Source: Sthenelais limicola (Eukaryota > Annelida > Polychaeta > Phyllodocida > Sigalionidae). Taken from it: a stretch of DNA of 64,000 nucleotides. The notes beneath the pieces were generated by a model, which did no database searches, was not told the DNA's origin, and saw only the letters and a program-made list of their open reading frames with translations. This document shows, piece by piece, positions 53,080 through 64,000 of this stretch. Location of the stretch: assembly GCA_942159475.1 (NCBI GenBank), contig OW804098.1, forward strand, positions 115,122,218 through 115,186,217. The letters are read 5' to 3'. A program made the position numbers and the translations under genes. Position 1 is the first letter of the stretch. Each line of letters opens with the position of its first letter.

Positions 53080-53318
53080 ATGGGTCAGATTTTCAGAAAA
53101 TGTACAATTCACCTTCACCAATCCTCTCAAATAACCCAAATTTCAGACGAAAATAAAGTTCAAAATACAGTTCAACCTAACCAAACAGATTGCTAGAATC
53201 AATTCAATGCCGCATATACTTGAATTTATCTAGTATTGACCAAATTGCAGCCTAATTTAGCAGAATTTACCAAATGTGTACAGCTGCCAATTGTACATTT
53301 TCTGAAAATCTGCCCCAT
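53080..53318 (-). repeat. MITE B copy nested in the C MITE, near-identical to 47339-47577
   Basis: Both TIRs are present; the last bases read CTGCCCCATATA instead of CTGACCCTTATA. Confidence 0.9.
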
Positions 53319-53564
53319 ATATGTTTGTATGTCAGATTTCAACAGAATCCATCCCAGGATGCACTGTGACGGGCATGCGCAATGGCACATGCAACTCCCC
53401 TATTGTAGTTCGGTCAACGTTTTTGCTTTAATCCTTCAACAAGTTTACATATGAATAAATCGATAACCTACAACTTCAGCTCAATAATAGCTGCATGAAT
53501 GTGTTTATTCCACGGTCGACCGAGATATAATTAATGTGATTCAATAATAGCTGCATGAATGTGT

Positions 53565-53768
53565 TCAGTCTAGGCCCAAAGTTGAGAGAGTCCCTTCAAA
53601 CAAAGGGAAAGCCTCTCACCTCAAACCACAAAGTGCCATTATAACTCCATTAAGACTGTAAAATGTCATTATAATCCCATTAAAACGCCATTAAAAGGTG
53701 AGGAAACCGATTAGCGAAGTAGGCAGACATACCATTCTTATCTGATCTGAATGTTTGGACCTGGAGTG
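53565..53768. repeat. MITE D copy
   Basis: It starts CAGTCTAGGCCCAAAG and ends TTTGGACCTGGAGTG. A 46-bp stretch beginning TGTGTTTATTCCACGGTCGA lies on both sides (about 53499 and 53767). Confidence 0.82.
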
Positions 53769-53839
53769 TGTTTATTCCACGGTCGACCGAGATATAATTA
53801 ATGTGATTTTTCTCAGTTGTTTATTATAATATAATTATT

Positions 53840-54048
53840 CAGTCCAGGCCCAAACCCTCAGATCAGATAAGAATGGTATGTCAGTGATTAGACGTCTACT
53901 TCGCTAATCAGTTTTCTATCGGCGTTCTAATGGGATTATAAAGACATTTTGCGGTCTTGATGGAATTATAATGGCATCTTGTGGTTTGAGGTGAGAGGCT
54001 TTCTCTTCGTTTGAAGGGACTTTTCCCTCTTTGGGCCTAGACTGTATT
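53840..54048. repeat. Intact MITE D copy
   Basis: CAGTCCAGGCCCAAACC on the left and CTTTGGGCCTAGACTG on the right, with TATT on both sides. Confidence 0.85.
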
Positions 54049-54167
54049 GTTTTGGAAAATGGTACACACTGTCATCTAGAAATTGAATACAAAATATAAC
54101 GGAATATTTCAGAGATTGAGGAGAGCAAGGCAGAACTCTGATGTAAGTTTGTGAAAGCGTGGGTGTA

Positions 54168-54249
54168 TATGGGTCAGATTTTCAGAAATTTGGGTTATTT
54201 TATAGGATAGGTGAAGGCCAATTGTACATTTTCTGAAAGTCTGACCCAT
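54168..54249 (+). repeat. MITE B solo-TIR derivative, about 82 bp
   Basis: Left TIR, about 30 bp of the right arm, and right TIR only; flanked by TATA on both sides. Confidence 0.85.
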
Positions 54250-54297
54250 ATATAAACCAAATCAAATTGTCTTGACAAGAATATGTCTGTGATGTGT

Positions 54298-54445
54298 TCC
54301 AGAAAAAACAATTCACAAGTCGCAAAAAAGATTTCATCCCATTTGAAAAGATGAGATCAAGCTGATTCGAATGACAGTAAACATTAGGACATCTAATACG
54401 TATTTCTATATTATTTTTAAGTTTGATATATTTTTTTTTAAAAAA
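54298..54445. repeat. MITE A left half
   Basis: It begins TGTGATGTGTTCCAG and fades after the TTAAGTTTGATAT region. Confidence 0.7.
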
Positions 54446-54670
54446 CCAAACCCGTTACTTTTTTTTGGGTATTTCTATTTTACCCATACTGAAAAAGCAA
54501 AAAAATCACTTTACTCCATGTTGGTGTATGTACCACATGCTATTGGTATGGGCGGGAGTAGTGCGGTAATTTGCACCAGTTCCACACGTGTGGTATTTCT
54601 CCTGTCCCCAGTAAACATAGCCATATAAGGTAAGCATAGCAACGTGGGAGTAAATATAGATCCTAAATTT

Positions 54671-54787
54671 AAATGTGGTACTTGGGACACTATTACACTG
54701 TCCTCGATGTTTGTTTTCCTAACCCATGTGGGCCACAAAACAAACATCTTGGACAGTACAATAGTGTCCCGAGTACCACATTCTCAT
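54671..54787. repeat. Imperfect foldback, about 46-bp arms with 20-nt spacer
   Basis: AATGTGGTACTTGGGACACT pairs with AGTGTCCCGAGTACCACATT, continuing through GATGTTTGTTTT and AAAACAAACATC, with a few mismatches. Confidence 0.85.
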
Positions 54788-55034
54788 TAGGTTCTATCTA
54801 TTACTTATCTAATACCTTTCTACTGGAACAAAATGGAAATCAGAGGCTTCAGGATTGAGACTTCCGTACTTTCTTGAGAACAGTCTACCTCCAGGAGACT
54901 TTGGATGGGGTTGATAAACCAAGTGTAACCCAGAGCTGAGCCGAGTGGAAAGGGAGAGGGCAAAGAAAGAATGAAACCACGAGTCCTGTACTAAATTATG
55001 GCTCACATACTTTATTACCTTAGACAACACTATA

Positions 55035-55276
55035 TATGGGTCAGATTTTCAGAAAATGTACAATTCGCCTTCACCAATCCTCTCAAATAACCCACATTTA
55101 AGACGAAAATGAGCTTCAAAATGCAGTTTAACATAACAGAAGTGATACGTTAAATCAATGTGATACCAAATAATTATACTCAGATATACCCAGTATTCCT
55201 CATTTTCCAGCCTAATTTAGCCTAATTTCCTGAATGTGTAGAGCTGCCAATTGTGCATTTTCTGAAAATCTGACCC
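55035..55276 (-). repeat. MITE B copy
   Basis: Both TIRs are present. Confidence 0.87.
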
Positions 55277-55925
55277 AAATAACACAACACCACCGTCTCC
55301 CATAGTGATTCCTACAAGTATTTGCACTATTTTTCTCCACTTCCGAAATATTCTTTACCTCTACCGATTCTCTATGTATCTAGAATTAGGATTTGTCTAC
55401 ACTGTGAACCAATGTTTATTTTGTGCTGATTAACTGATACCTTAGGAAGCTCACTCTCTTAAGAGGTTCGCTTCCTAGTATATTATACTTACTAGTATAC
55501 TTGAACATCTTTACCTACATGGGTCACACTCTGAGCCAGTGATTATCCCAATATCTTTTTCATTATTATTGCCATTTCTGTCATTATCAATATTATTGAA
55601 ATGGCTATTGGTACTGCTTCATTTCTACTCCTAAAAATCACATTGATTTATTGTATGACTTTATCTAATAATGCGAGCTTGCAGTTCATTTAAATTTGAT
55701 ACACGTATCAAAGGAGCTAATCTCCTATGTAATTAATTCCTAATTTGAACCTGGGTAGGTTAGAACAACCTGGCTTCTCCGGGAAATGATATCTCCCAGG
55801 TGAAATAAAATCTTCGAAAAAAAATAATAAAGCGGAGCTGCCACGATTATTCATGTAAAAATGTAAACCCAATCAGAATGGAACTGATTGGGAATAGAGG
55901 GAGGAGTTAAATCCTCACAGTGTAC
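55277..55925. other. Unique intergenic DNA
   Basis: No ORF above 60 codons, TIR pair or local MITE family recognised. Confidence 0.5.
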
Positions 55926-55928
55926 CGC

Positions 55929-56161
55929 ATATGGGTCAGATTTTCAGAAAATGTACAATTGGCAGATATAGTAAATTCTGCTAAATTAAGCTGAATTCGG
56001 GCAATACTGGGTAAATTCGAGTATATTTGGCATTGCATTGATTCTAGCAATCTGTTTGGTTAGGTTGAACTGTATTTTGTACTTTATTTTCGTCTGAAAT
56101 TTCAGTTATTTGAGAAGATTGGCGAAGTTGAATTGTACATTTTCTGAAAACTTGACCCATA
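55929..56161 (+). repeat. MITE B copy
   Basis: Both TIRs are present; CATATG flanks the element on both sides. Confidence 0.87.
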
Positions 56162-56572
56162 TGCAGAATTGTTTACATTGTAGTTAAATACCATATTTTA
56201 AAGTCCAAGTAGGCCTACGCTATGAGGGTTAATTGGAAGATCTGCAGGTTGCAGATATTGCATTCCGATTTCAATGTAAATATACTTTTTTTTTCAAATA
56301 TTTTGTTATTGGACTTCAATTTAACATCACTGATCTTTAAGAGTTAGAAAATACGCACGACTAACAAATGTAGTTTTCTTTGGTGCGTCGCCAAGAAATC
56401 ATAATTACGATCTTAATTACTTTTCAACCCAGCAGATCTTTATCGGGCTCCGCTGCTATCATATATAATAAACAATAGCTTCATTCTAAACTATGTGGCC
56501 TTAAATGTGCATGTACTTTGAAATGAAACTATGATCGTGATATTGATAAGCTGTCTTGAAATTTAGTACATG
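56162..56572. other. Unique intergenic DNA
   Basis: No recognisable feature. Confidence 0.5.
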
Positions 56573-56809
56573 GGTCAGATTTTCAGAAAATGTACAATTG
56601 GCAGCCGTACACTTTTAGTAAATTCTGCTAAATTAGGCTGCAATTTGGTTAATACTAGGTAAATTCGAGTATATTTGGCATTGCATTGATTCTAGCAATC
56701 TGTTTGGTTAGGTTGAACTGTATTTCGATCTTTTTTTTCCGTCTAAAATTTGGGTTATTTGAGAATATTGGCAAAGTTGAACTGTACATTTTCTGAAAAT
56801 CTGACCCAC
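56573..56809 (+). repeat. MITE B copy
   Basis: Both TIRs are present. Confidence 0.87.
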
Positions 56810-56867
56810 GTGTATTCATGCTACAAAAGGCGTTATGCACCACACAAATAAAAACATTCGCACAAAT

Positions 56868-56930
56868 ACATCTTGTGAATGAAAGCAATTTTGCGACTTG
56901 TGACTCATTTTTCTGTGACATATCACAAGT
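56868..56930. repeat. MITE A right-end remnant
   Basis: CATCTTGTGAATGAAAGCAA followed by the inverted TIR ending ATATCACA. Confidence 0.65.
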
Positions 56931-57177
56931 TTATGCAGAGCCTTTGAGGAGTGATAAGACAGTCAAGCCGTAAAGATGTTAAAACATTTAATGTACGTAC
57001 AGCCCACACTATAATCACATCTGCTACTCATAGATTGCCACTTCTGGAGGCTTATTGCCTAGAATGCAAATACCCCCTCATTATATCATGCATTAATTAG
57101 GCTAGTCTGCATCAAATGATTTCCCTGAATTCTCTCTAGCAAATTCAATCAATTTCTAAAGGCAATTTGCATCAAAT

Positions 57178-57215
57178 GTGATGTGTTCCAGGAAAATGAG
57201 TCCCAAGACTCAGGA
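57178..57215. repeat. MITE A left-end remnant
   Basis: TGTGATGTGTTCCAGGAAAA and about 15 further bases only. Confidence 0.65.
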
Positions 57216-57284
57216 CTCAGAACAATTTCAATGATGTAGGGGGGGAAGGAATTTTGCACAAGACTTTAAGAAACGATCATACAA

Positions 57285-57630
57285 TAGGGGGTTTGCATAG
57301 CCGCCATTTTGAATCTTGATTCGCATGGAATTATGTGAGTAATGGTACAGTATACAGTCTATATAAAACATGCCCTGTTCAACATGGACTATTTATCAAT
57401 GCTCTAATGTCAATATTCATAAGTTACATATGCTTTCATAACACAATCTCAATATTTCCCATCATGCATTTCGTTTTGATAGATCATTTATAAAAAAATA
57501 TGATATTGGTGAAATTATTCTTGCAATTTTCGATAAAAATGTTGCCAAATATTTGTTTGTCAGATTTCATCAGAATCCATCCCAGGATGCATTGTAGCAG
57601 ACATGCGCAGTGTCGCATGCAAATCCCCTA
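57285..57630. repeat. Intact MITE C copy
   Basis: It starts TAGGGGGTTTGCATAGCCGC and ends GCATGCAAATCCCCTA, with TA at each edge. About 346 bp. Confidence 0.87.
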
Positions 57631-57783
57631 TTAAATTCAATTTCAGTTTCTTATAGGTGTAATATTAAACGACTCAGTTATACAGTCAGTGATATTTACT
57701 GATATCTTTAGTGTTATATTGGTATCATATTAATTTGATATAGATTGACAATTAAAATGTCAAAACTATGCCAACAGCAGAAA

Positions 57784-57853
57784 TAGGGGATTTGCATAGC
57801 CGCCATTTTGAATCTTGATTCGCATGGAATTATGGGACTAAGGGTACAGTCTT
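57784..57853. repeat. MITE C left-end fragment
   Basis: TAGGGGATTTGCATAGCCGC and about 50 bp more, then unrelated sequence. Confidence 0.8.
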
Positions 57854-58674
57854 AGATGGAAGGAAGAGCTGGTTATACTGGCCCTGTTTCCCCATGGTTT
57901 ATTGCAATGAGCGGGTCACTGGGCAAAGGGTTGACAGGTCCTTGTCATAAATATCTCCCACTTTTCTCTCTTCTTAAAGGACCAAAGGAATCCTGTGTCA
58001 ACTACTTTCCGGACAGACTATAGTTTATGAGGCCAACTCCTTCCATCATTCAGAGATCAATGCACTTTCAAATCATATCATTTTCGTGACGATGAGAAGA
58101 AGATAACGGAAAAGAAAATAGAGCTTCGTGAATTAGAGTCGGATATCAATTATCCTTCCGAAATTATCAAGAGACATTTTTGATGGAGTGCATAATTAAT
58201 TTTCTGATAGAAGTTTAGATAAGAAATAGGGCTTGTCATTAAGAGATAGCGATGTAAGGATGATGACGACAATGAAGGAGGAGACCTGATAAAGCGATCC
58301 ACATTGTGAGATAGCGATTGTGATCAAATAGGTTCCAAGAGCCTCTGTAGAAATATATACCTGTTCTTTTATTAGCTTCTTAACTCCCACACTCACAGTG
58401 TTTACGGAATAAGGGCAACTGTTTTTATATTGTATCGTACCTTGGAATATGTATAATTGTACTATAATAAACAGAAATCACGTAACTTGAGTAAAAATGA
58501 CTTTAAATTACATAATTATAATGATAACAACTAATTCATGTAAACATCTCGCTATTTGTAAAACTTTTCGTCGGAATTCAGGCTTTCCTGAGAATATTCG
58601 TGCTATATGTATGGAAATGTTCAATGACCTGAATAAAATATTTTTAAAATCAAAATAAAAGAATTGTGATGTAC
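57854..58674. other. Unique intergenic DNA
   Basis: No convincing ORF. The end (CTGAATAAAATATTTTTAAAAT) resembles 34290-34320, so both may be tails of the same repeat. Confidence 0.4.
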
Positions 58675-58917
58675 TTCAGGAAAATGAGTCACAAATCGCA
58701 AAAATGATATTTTTCAAAGTGTTTTTCTCAAAAGATTTTTTTGTTGAAATGTTCTGAGTTTTGACGGGCCTATCTCTTCCGGTCATATGAATCGATGTAC
58801 TAAATTTCAGGACATTGTATCAAATATATCTTTGCATTTTAAAGCTTTTCGTATGGAGTATATTTAGTTACTTTATAATTAATTGACTTGTGACTCATTT
58901 TCCTGTAACACATCACA
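58675..58917. repeat. MITE A copy, internally deleted
   Basis: Both TIRs are present, but only 243 bp; the section after TTTAGTTACTTTATAATTAA jumps to the right end. Confidence 0.82.
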
Positions 58918-59082
58918 TTTGGTCTAACGGGGGTATGACTGGGGACTTCCAACTCGAGATTTTGATTGATTTGAAAAACATTTTTATTCAGGAACAAAGA
59001 TATCATATCGCAGAATAAAACCTGGGGCTGACGAATATCTCTTCATTACTGTTATTCTTTCACGAAAGCCTCGACTCATATA

Positions 59083-59314
59083 CATGGGTCAGATTTTCAG
59101 AAAATGTACAATTCGCCTTCACCAATCCTCTCAAACAACCCACATTTAAGACAAAAATAAGCTTCAAAATGCAGTTTAAAATAACAGAACAGATACTTTA
59201 AATCAATGCGATACCAAATATACGTACCCGGTATTCATCATTCTTCAGCCTAATTTAGGGAGAATTCCCTAAATGTGTAGAGCTGCCAATTGTACATTTT
59301 CTGAAAATCTTACC
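59083..59314 (-). repeat. MITE B copy
   Basis: Both TIRs are present. Confidence 0.86.
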
Positions 59315-59945
59315 CACCTAGACTATTGTCTGGAGGAGGTTCCGTGTGCAAGTCTGAATGTACTTAGTTTCTCTCCAGAATCAATTAGTATTTGAAAATT
59401 AAAGATTGGAACACTACCAATAAAATATACTTTGTGAGATCATAGTCTTTAGGGATGCCAATTTTTGTAGATAAAATGTTTTTGCATAACCATGATGAAC
59501 ACAAGGGGGCGCTTTTTCCGTGTTTTTTTTTCTGTATTTGTGTAATACACTTGAGTTCATTTACAGTTTCAAATTTGCCTTATCCATATAAAAACAAGGG
59601 ATTGATATGTTCTTAAAGTGCATGAAATGAGCTTTAATTTGATCTCCCATGTACTAACCCCTACGAATCTACAGTTCCCGATGTGCATTGGAAAATCCAC
59701 CAATGCATGCAAAAGTGCATCTGACCAGTCACATAAGTGCAATCCGCTCAAAAAAGCAGTTTTGCACCTGATTCTGCACCGGGTGAAAGGTGCATAATCT
59801 GATGCACTTCTAAATGTGTATCAAAGTTATGTATCTAAATCGGGTGTAAATGCACAAGCTGCAAGCAGTTGAATTATTTATCAAGTGATGAACATGTAAA
59901 TATTTGTACTGATGAAGAATATTTGGGCCTGTACTGCATATTCCA
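59315..59945. other. Unique DNA rich in GTGCA words
   Basis: About 59690-59860 has repeated TGCA/GTGCAT words. No gene or TIR pair. Confidence 0.4.
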
Positions 59946-59948
59946 TTA

Positions 59949-60000
59949 GTGATGTGTCACGGGAAAACGAGTCACACGTTAGAAAATTCATATTTTTCAA
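59949..60000. repeat. MITE A left-end remnant
   Basis: GTGATGTGTCACGGGAAAAC with ATTCATATTTTTCAAA following. Confidence 0.6.
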
Positions 60001-61500
60001 AAAACGCATTCTTTTTTATTTCATTCATAGGCCTATGATATATTCAATGCTCAAATGCATTCTCTCCTGTTCCACATTTTGTATTGGATATAAATGCTAA
60101 TAATTATATGCACAAACTCACCATGTCTACATAGCAATGAAAGTGTCTCACTGAGTGCATCCTAATTGCGTATTTCACACCTGGTCAGTAGTCTATCGTT
60201 GGGAGGATCAGAAACGCATTATAAATTGGGTCCATGGAGTAATTTGATTTTATTTGAGAATCTTAGATATTCATCTGTATAACCTAAATAATCGTAACAC
60301 TTCTATCACAAATAATAATTCAAACCGAATTCGTGCCCACAAGTACCATGAAATTATACACTACAATGAAGCCAGAATAGCTGACACTGCACACTCACCT
60401 GGCATTCACACTCACTGTCGCGCCTACCTCACACTCTATTCTCTGACACTCATACTCACTCTCTGACACCAAGTAAAAGAAACCCCTATATGAGTAATTC
60501 TCCCAATCGGGGGTCATTTGGTTTTCCAACCTAGGGTGTCTACAATTTTATTTGGGATCATCATCCATAATTATAACCATTTTATTTGAATTCTTTGGCA
60601 AAAATAAGACTTAGGAATCCCACTTTCAAAGCTCTTATGCCAAAATCTTCGCCACTATTGTGATAAAAGAGCTTTTTCAGGCTAGAAAATATATAATGAT
60701 TATGGAATTTCAATATAGTACACAGCCTGATTCAGAAAATATATGACTTCTGCTGAAGAAAAACGATTTCTACACATGAACACACGTTCCTCATTATGAG
60801 AAAACACAATATTCATGTAATCATACATTTAAACTGATCTAGAATTGGAAACTATTGTTTTGGAATATTTGTGTCGCGTTACCACATCTATAGTTTCCTA
60901 ATAATGAAATACCTTAAGAAAAAAACCATTAATATTTGTTATAATCTCGCTGTTATGCCATAGCATCGCCGTTATGCCATAATTATTAGAAATAAAGAGA
61001 TCCTACTATTTTAACACTGTAATTGTATAGAAATATAGCGGATATTTTGACAAAAAGTTATTGAAACTTTGGTTACAACCAGGTCCTATTTTGGCGGATT
61101 ACATTGATTCCCTAGCTGTGACTTTGTCAGTTGATATTACTGGCATAATTAATGGGTATTTCAAATCAAGTTTACACTATATTATTTGATATATCTGGTT
61201 TAATGTAGCCGAAATAAGGCAACAAATAGGGAAACGTTGAGGTTTCTGAAGCATAGGTGTAGGCTCAAATATTAAGGAATCTAGGGACAAAACAGACAGA
61301 AGGTAGTTTTTGCTATTTTTGCATAGGAATAGCATTGCATATACCATATATCATCAATAGATATATGTGATAATAATCACAATTCAATATATGTGATAAT
61401 GCTAAATATAGCTTCGAGAAAAATGCTGTTATCAATGATCACTATTTCTTTTATATTAAAATGATTCAATCAATTGACAATATATTCCTTCCCCTCCTCC
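60001..61500. other. Unique intergenic DNA
   Basis: About 1.5 kb without a convincing gene. A CACTCAC-rich patch lies at about 60390-60470. Confidence 0.45.
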
Positions 61501-61503
61501 CCA

Positions 61504-61532
61504 TTGTGACTCATTTTCTGTAATACATCACA
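61504..61532. repeat. MITE A right-end remnant
   Basis: TGTGACTCATTTTCTGTAATACATCACA only. Confidence 0.6.
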
Positions 61533-61624
61533 AATGCGCTGTTTATTTGAAATGATTTTGATACAACTACTATTCTCCAAGGGATATGTGTAGATGGTAG
61601 AGCTAGCTAGAGTCCCTGAGAATG

Positions 61625-62168
61625 TGTATAATTAATAAGAGGTTAGGCTAAGTATAGCCTAAGATGATGTAATAAGAAGAGCAGCGGTTTGTCCTGTTTA
61701 GACATAATATTTTATTGGAAACCATGGGTTTATATATCATATTACATGTCAGTGCGCATGCGTGCGCATGCGTAATTAATATCCAATCATATGCATTACA
61801 TTTGCATAACCAATAGTAAACATTTATCAAGTATTTGACCACAGGGGGTCGCTTGTATAAACCAATAGGAGAAAGGAGATTATTATTTGGGTCAGCCTTC
61901 TTAAGTTAATTAGCCAATGAGATATAATTAGTGGCTGCCCAATCAGGTACTCTAGAGTTAGGTTGAACCCGTAGGAGGGTCAGGATGACCCCCTATGGAG
62001 TATTCTAAGAACTAACTGAGGTAGACTAGACTTGCCCTAGTCACCTTACATAATTAATATAATATTCATAATTCAATGTAACCTTATATAATAATATTGG
62101 GTAATGTATATAACATATCATTAGGTGATATTACGTAATGTTATATCATGGCATTATGGATCGTGACA
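61625..62168 (-). repeat. Candidate 3' LTR of the partial LTR element
   Basis: On the minus strand it would start TGTCACGATCC at 62168, right after the purine-rich GGAGTTGGGGGCGTTA, and end TTATACA at 61625, giving TGT...ACA ends and 544 bp. It contains inverted CCAAT motifs, a TATA box (GATATATAAACC, about 61729-61740) and AATAAA (61711-61716). The 5' LTR is outside the window, so the boundaries cannot be confirmed. Confidence 0.5.
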
Positions 62169-62962
62169 TAACGCCCCCAACTCCGACGGATGTCTCTCCG
62201 TAGACATATAATATTTTCAAACATTTGTGCAATTTTTATACAACAATGGAAGGTAAAAAAAATGAAACCATGGTGCGAATCATAAAATATGTATAGGAGG
62301 TGTATTTGAATTATTTCTACAACGTTATTACTAATATCTTGGCTCGTATACGTAGATTTGTTCCATAAAAACCTCTGTCAGCCTATGGGCCGGGCGTGGA
62401 GACATTTTAGTCCTCTGGTAACAAAAATGTGGGTTCATTCATGCGAACTATAATACCTTTGTTAATTGTACAAAATAAAGAATAGTCACATATGTCTCTT
62501 GACTTTAACCTTTTTGTGGTTCTTATGTGTATTCGGTATACTGTTCGCTCCCTTATTATACGTAGAGCAATATTTTAACGTGTGATAACCTTCACTGCTA
62601 CTCATGGTAAATATCAGTCTGAACCTTCAAAAATACTAAACATAACTAATCAATCAATCTAGAACATTCATATGGCGAGCTCATATATAGATATATTTGG
62701 TCAGAGTTGAAAAACATAACCATGACCGATATCTGTACTTAAGGTAAGAGTTCTATCTACTTATTGGTCAGAGTTGAAAAACATAACCCTGGCCGATATC
62801 TGTACCTTTTTTTTTTTTCTAGAATTCGTCTGAAAAATATAAATGTCAATTATACATTTCACATAGTTTTTATGCAGTGCTAAATAAGACAATTCCCTTC
62901 TGGTGTCATTGAAAATTGGTCGTCATACACTCTTGAACTTGAGTATTTAAATCATTTTAAAT
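62169..62962. other. Non-coding stretch between membrane ORF and candidate LTR
   Basis: It contains a 66-bp tandem duplication at about 62698-62806 (GGTCAGAGTTGAAAAACATA, then CCGATATCTGTAC) and a T run at about 62808-62820. Confidence 0.55.
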
Positions 62963-64000
62963 TTATTCGGCTGATATGTCAGTAGGTTTGTAAGAGAAAG
63001 CTTTAGCAAAGTTGAGTAGAGGATTTATTGGTTCCTCTGACTTCATTTCTACAATGTGGTTATCCTTTTCCTCTATGTTATCATTAGTATTGGAGATGGT
63101 CACTGGTTTGCTAAAATTCGATATCATTACTACACGCTTGGGTATGGTCTCATCGTCGAGCATGCCTTTCATGGAAAAGTGTGCTTTTCGTGGCAATTGT
63201 ATGTCCGTTGGCAAGTAGAAGTCTTTCTCCTTGTCGTTAATCGACATTTTTAGTGGTCCTGACCATTCCAGATTGACCGTTGATTTGAAACATGAGGAAG
63301 TTGTGATATCAGTGATAATTGGAGCTGAAATTGGTGTCACCGAATCGATTTCATATGGGAGTTCGAGTAGGGGCAGGGAATAATGTGGATTTCCATATAA
63401 CTTTAGGATGATATGAGGCGTGGTTCTTGTTTTCTTTGAAATAAGTCCAATTTTCTTGGAGCAGCAGGTCTTGCATTTCTTAATGATTTTGATTGCGAGG
63501 TATATGAACATTACTATGATGAAGGCTGCAAACAAGTTCTTTGTGTCTTTGTGTGATAATAACTGGTTGATTATCTGAGGTGATTTAGTTGCTTGTGGGA
63601 CTTCAAATGTGTAAGATGAGTTCTTCTGTTTTGATATGATATCTTCCACCTCCGACAAGAATTTGTAACCACTCGCCGCCCTTGTGAAAGCTATCATTGG
63701 GGCTGCGCGGTGTGTGCGATATAGGGCGAATAGTGCCAATAACATAGATATGCATGAAAATAAGGGGGATAAATAGTCCCAAGCAGAGTTCTGAAATATT
63801 GTTGCAATCCAAGATTTCTCTTCTTCCACCTTTGCTTGGACATGTGGAATAACTAATTCTGTTGCATTCTTTAATATTGCATTTGCAAAAGGCAATAGGT
63901 CCACGCTTGTGGTTTCGTCCATTACAGGCCTGTTTGCAAGTTTTGCTAAGAAATGCGAAATATTTGGAGGAATGAATTGGATTGGCTTCCTGTGTGTGCT
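62963..64000 (-). CDS. Envelope-like membrane protein of an LTR element, C-terminal part
   Basis: The frame is open from the window edge, through an ATG at 63922, to the stop at 62963. The visible 345 residues have two hydrophobic segments: SPLFSCISMLLALFALY (about 63720-63775) and LFAAFIIVMFIYLAIKI (about 63480-63535), the second followed by a Lys/Cys-rich KKCKTCCSKK. The rest is hydrophilic. Position upstream of a candidate purine tract and LTR suggests an envelope-like third ORF of a Gypsy- or BEL-type element. I recognise no diagnostic envelope motif, so an unrelated host membrane protein remains possible. The part upstream of the window would decide. Confidence 0.45.
   Translation of the reverse strand, partial: STHRKPIQFIPPNISHFLAKLANRPVMDETTSVDLLPFANAILKNATELVIPHVQAKVEEEKSWIATIFQNSAWDYLSPLFSCISMLLALFALYRTHRAAPMIAFTRAASGYKFLSEVEDIISKQKNSSYTFEVPQATKSPQIINQLLSHKDTKNLFAAFIIVMFIYLAIKIIKKCKTCCSKKIGLISKKTRTTPHIILKLYGNPHYSLPLLELPYEIDSVTPISAPIITDITTSSCFKSTVNLEWSGPLKMSINDKEKDFYLPTDIQLPRKAHFSMKGMLDDETIPKRVVMISNFSKPVTISNTNDNIEEKDNHIVEMKSEEPINPLLNFAKAFSYKPTDISAE

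Larger units (their letters stand above)
48271..53402. repeat. MITE C copy with two nested insertions (48271-48372, about 52906-53079, 53319-53402)
   Basis: It starts TAGGGGATTTGCATGGCCGC and ends CACATGCAACTCCCCTA. A Ngaro-like retrotransposon interrupts it after TGTTCAACAT, and a B MITE interrupts its right part. Confidence 0.82.

Noticed and set aside
63012..63253. Plus-strand ORFs opposite the membrane protein
   Set aside because: They are antisense shadows of the longer open minus-strand frame.
1..64000. CRISPR array, rRNA or prokaryotic operon
   Set aside because: No regularly spaced repeats, rRNA sequence or tightly packed ORFs are present; the repeats are TIR elements.

Overview
The window is a piece of an animal nuclear genome, most likely a marine invertebrate; a mollusc or other lophotrochozoan is an inference, not a demonstration. 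Genes have GT-AG introns, TATA and CCAAT promoters and AATAAA signals. Introns and intergenic DNA are packed with short terminal-inverted-repeat elements (MITEs). I name the MITE families locally: A (about 410 bp, TIR TGTGATGTGTTTCAGGAAAA), B (about 240 bp, TIR GGGTCAGATTTTCAGAAAAT), C (about 350-415 bp, TIR TAGGGGATTTGCAT), D (about 210 bp, TIR CAGTCTAGGCCCAAA), E (ends TGTAAACGTATT), plus single-copy types F, G and H.

Host genes. Two phospholipase B1-like (SGNH/GDSL lipase) genes lie tail to tail. The minus-strand gene (41479 to 31306) is complete: 11 exons, 440 aa, a signal peptide and all catalytic blocks. The plus-strand gene (10839 to 29730) has exons 4-11; its first three exons are not in the window. 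Exons 4 to 9 have identical lengths in the two genes (115, 109, 133, 158, 172, 102 nt), so they are an inverted duplication. Their introns grew separately by transposon insertion.

Mobile elements. (1) 181-8737: a full-length minus-strand CR1/L2-type non-LTR retrotransposon with a 6-bp target duplication, inserted in an A MITE. Its three ORFs are an ORF1 protein ending in a NADAR domain, an SGNH-hydrolase-like protein, and an endonuclease-reverse transcriptase. (2) 11350-12170: a 5'-truncated relative, also in an A MITE. (3) 14743-19317: a DNA transposon with TIRs and a four-exon gene for an 805-aa DUF7869-like putative transposase with an RG-rich tail, lying in intron 4 of the plus-strand lipase gene. 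Its left TIR, promoter and most of exon 1 are tandemly duplicated with about 1.2 kb of upstream flank (11540-13581 and 13582-15622). (4) about 48373-52905: a Ngaro/DIRS-like tyrosine-recombinase retrotransposon inserted in a C MITE; gag and pol share one frame separated by a single TGA. (5) 61625 to the window end: the 3' part of an LTR element with an envelope-like membrane ORF and a candidate 3' LTR.

Layout. 1-9936: retrotransposon and nested A MITEs. 10189-29730: plus-strand lipase gene with the DUF7869 transposon in an intron. 29731-31305: gap between the convergent genes, with MITE H. 31306-41479: minus-strand lipase gene. 41480-48270: promoter, MITEs, an unproven pair of exons and a long perfect hairpin. 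48271-53402: C MITE with nested insertions. 53403-61600: MITEs and unique DNA without recognisable genes. 61625-64000: LTR element.
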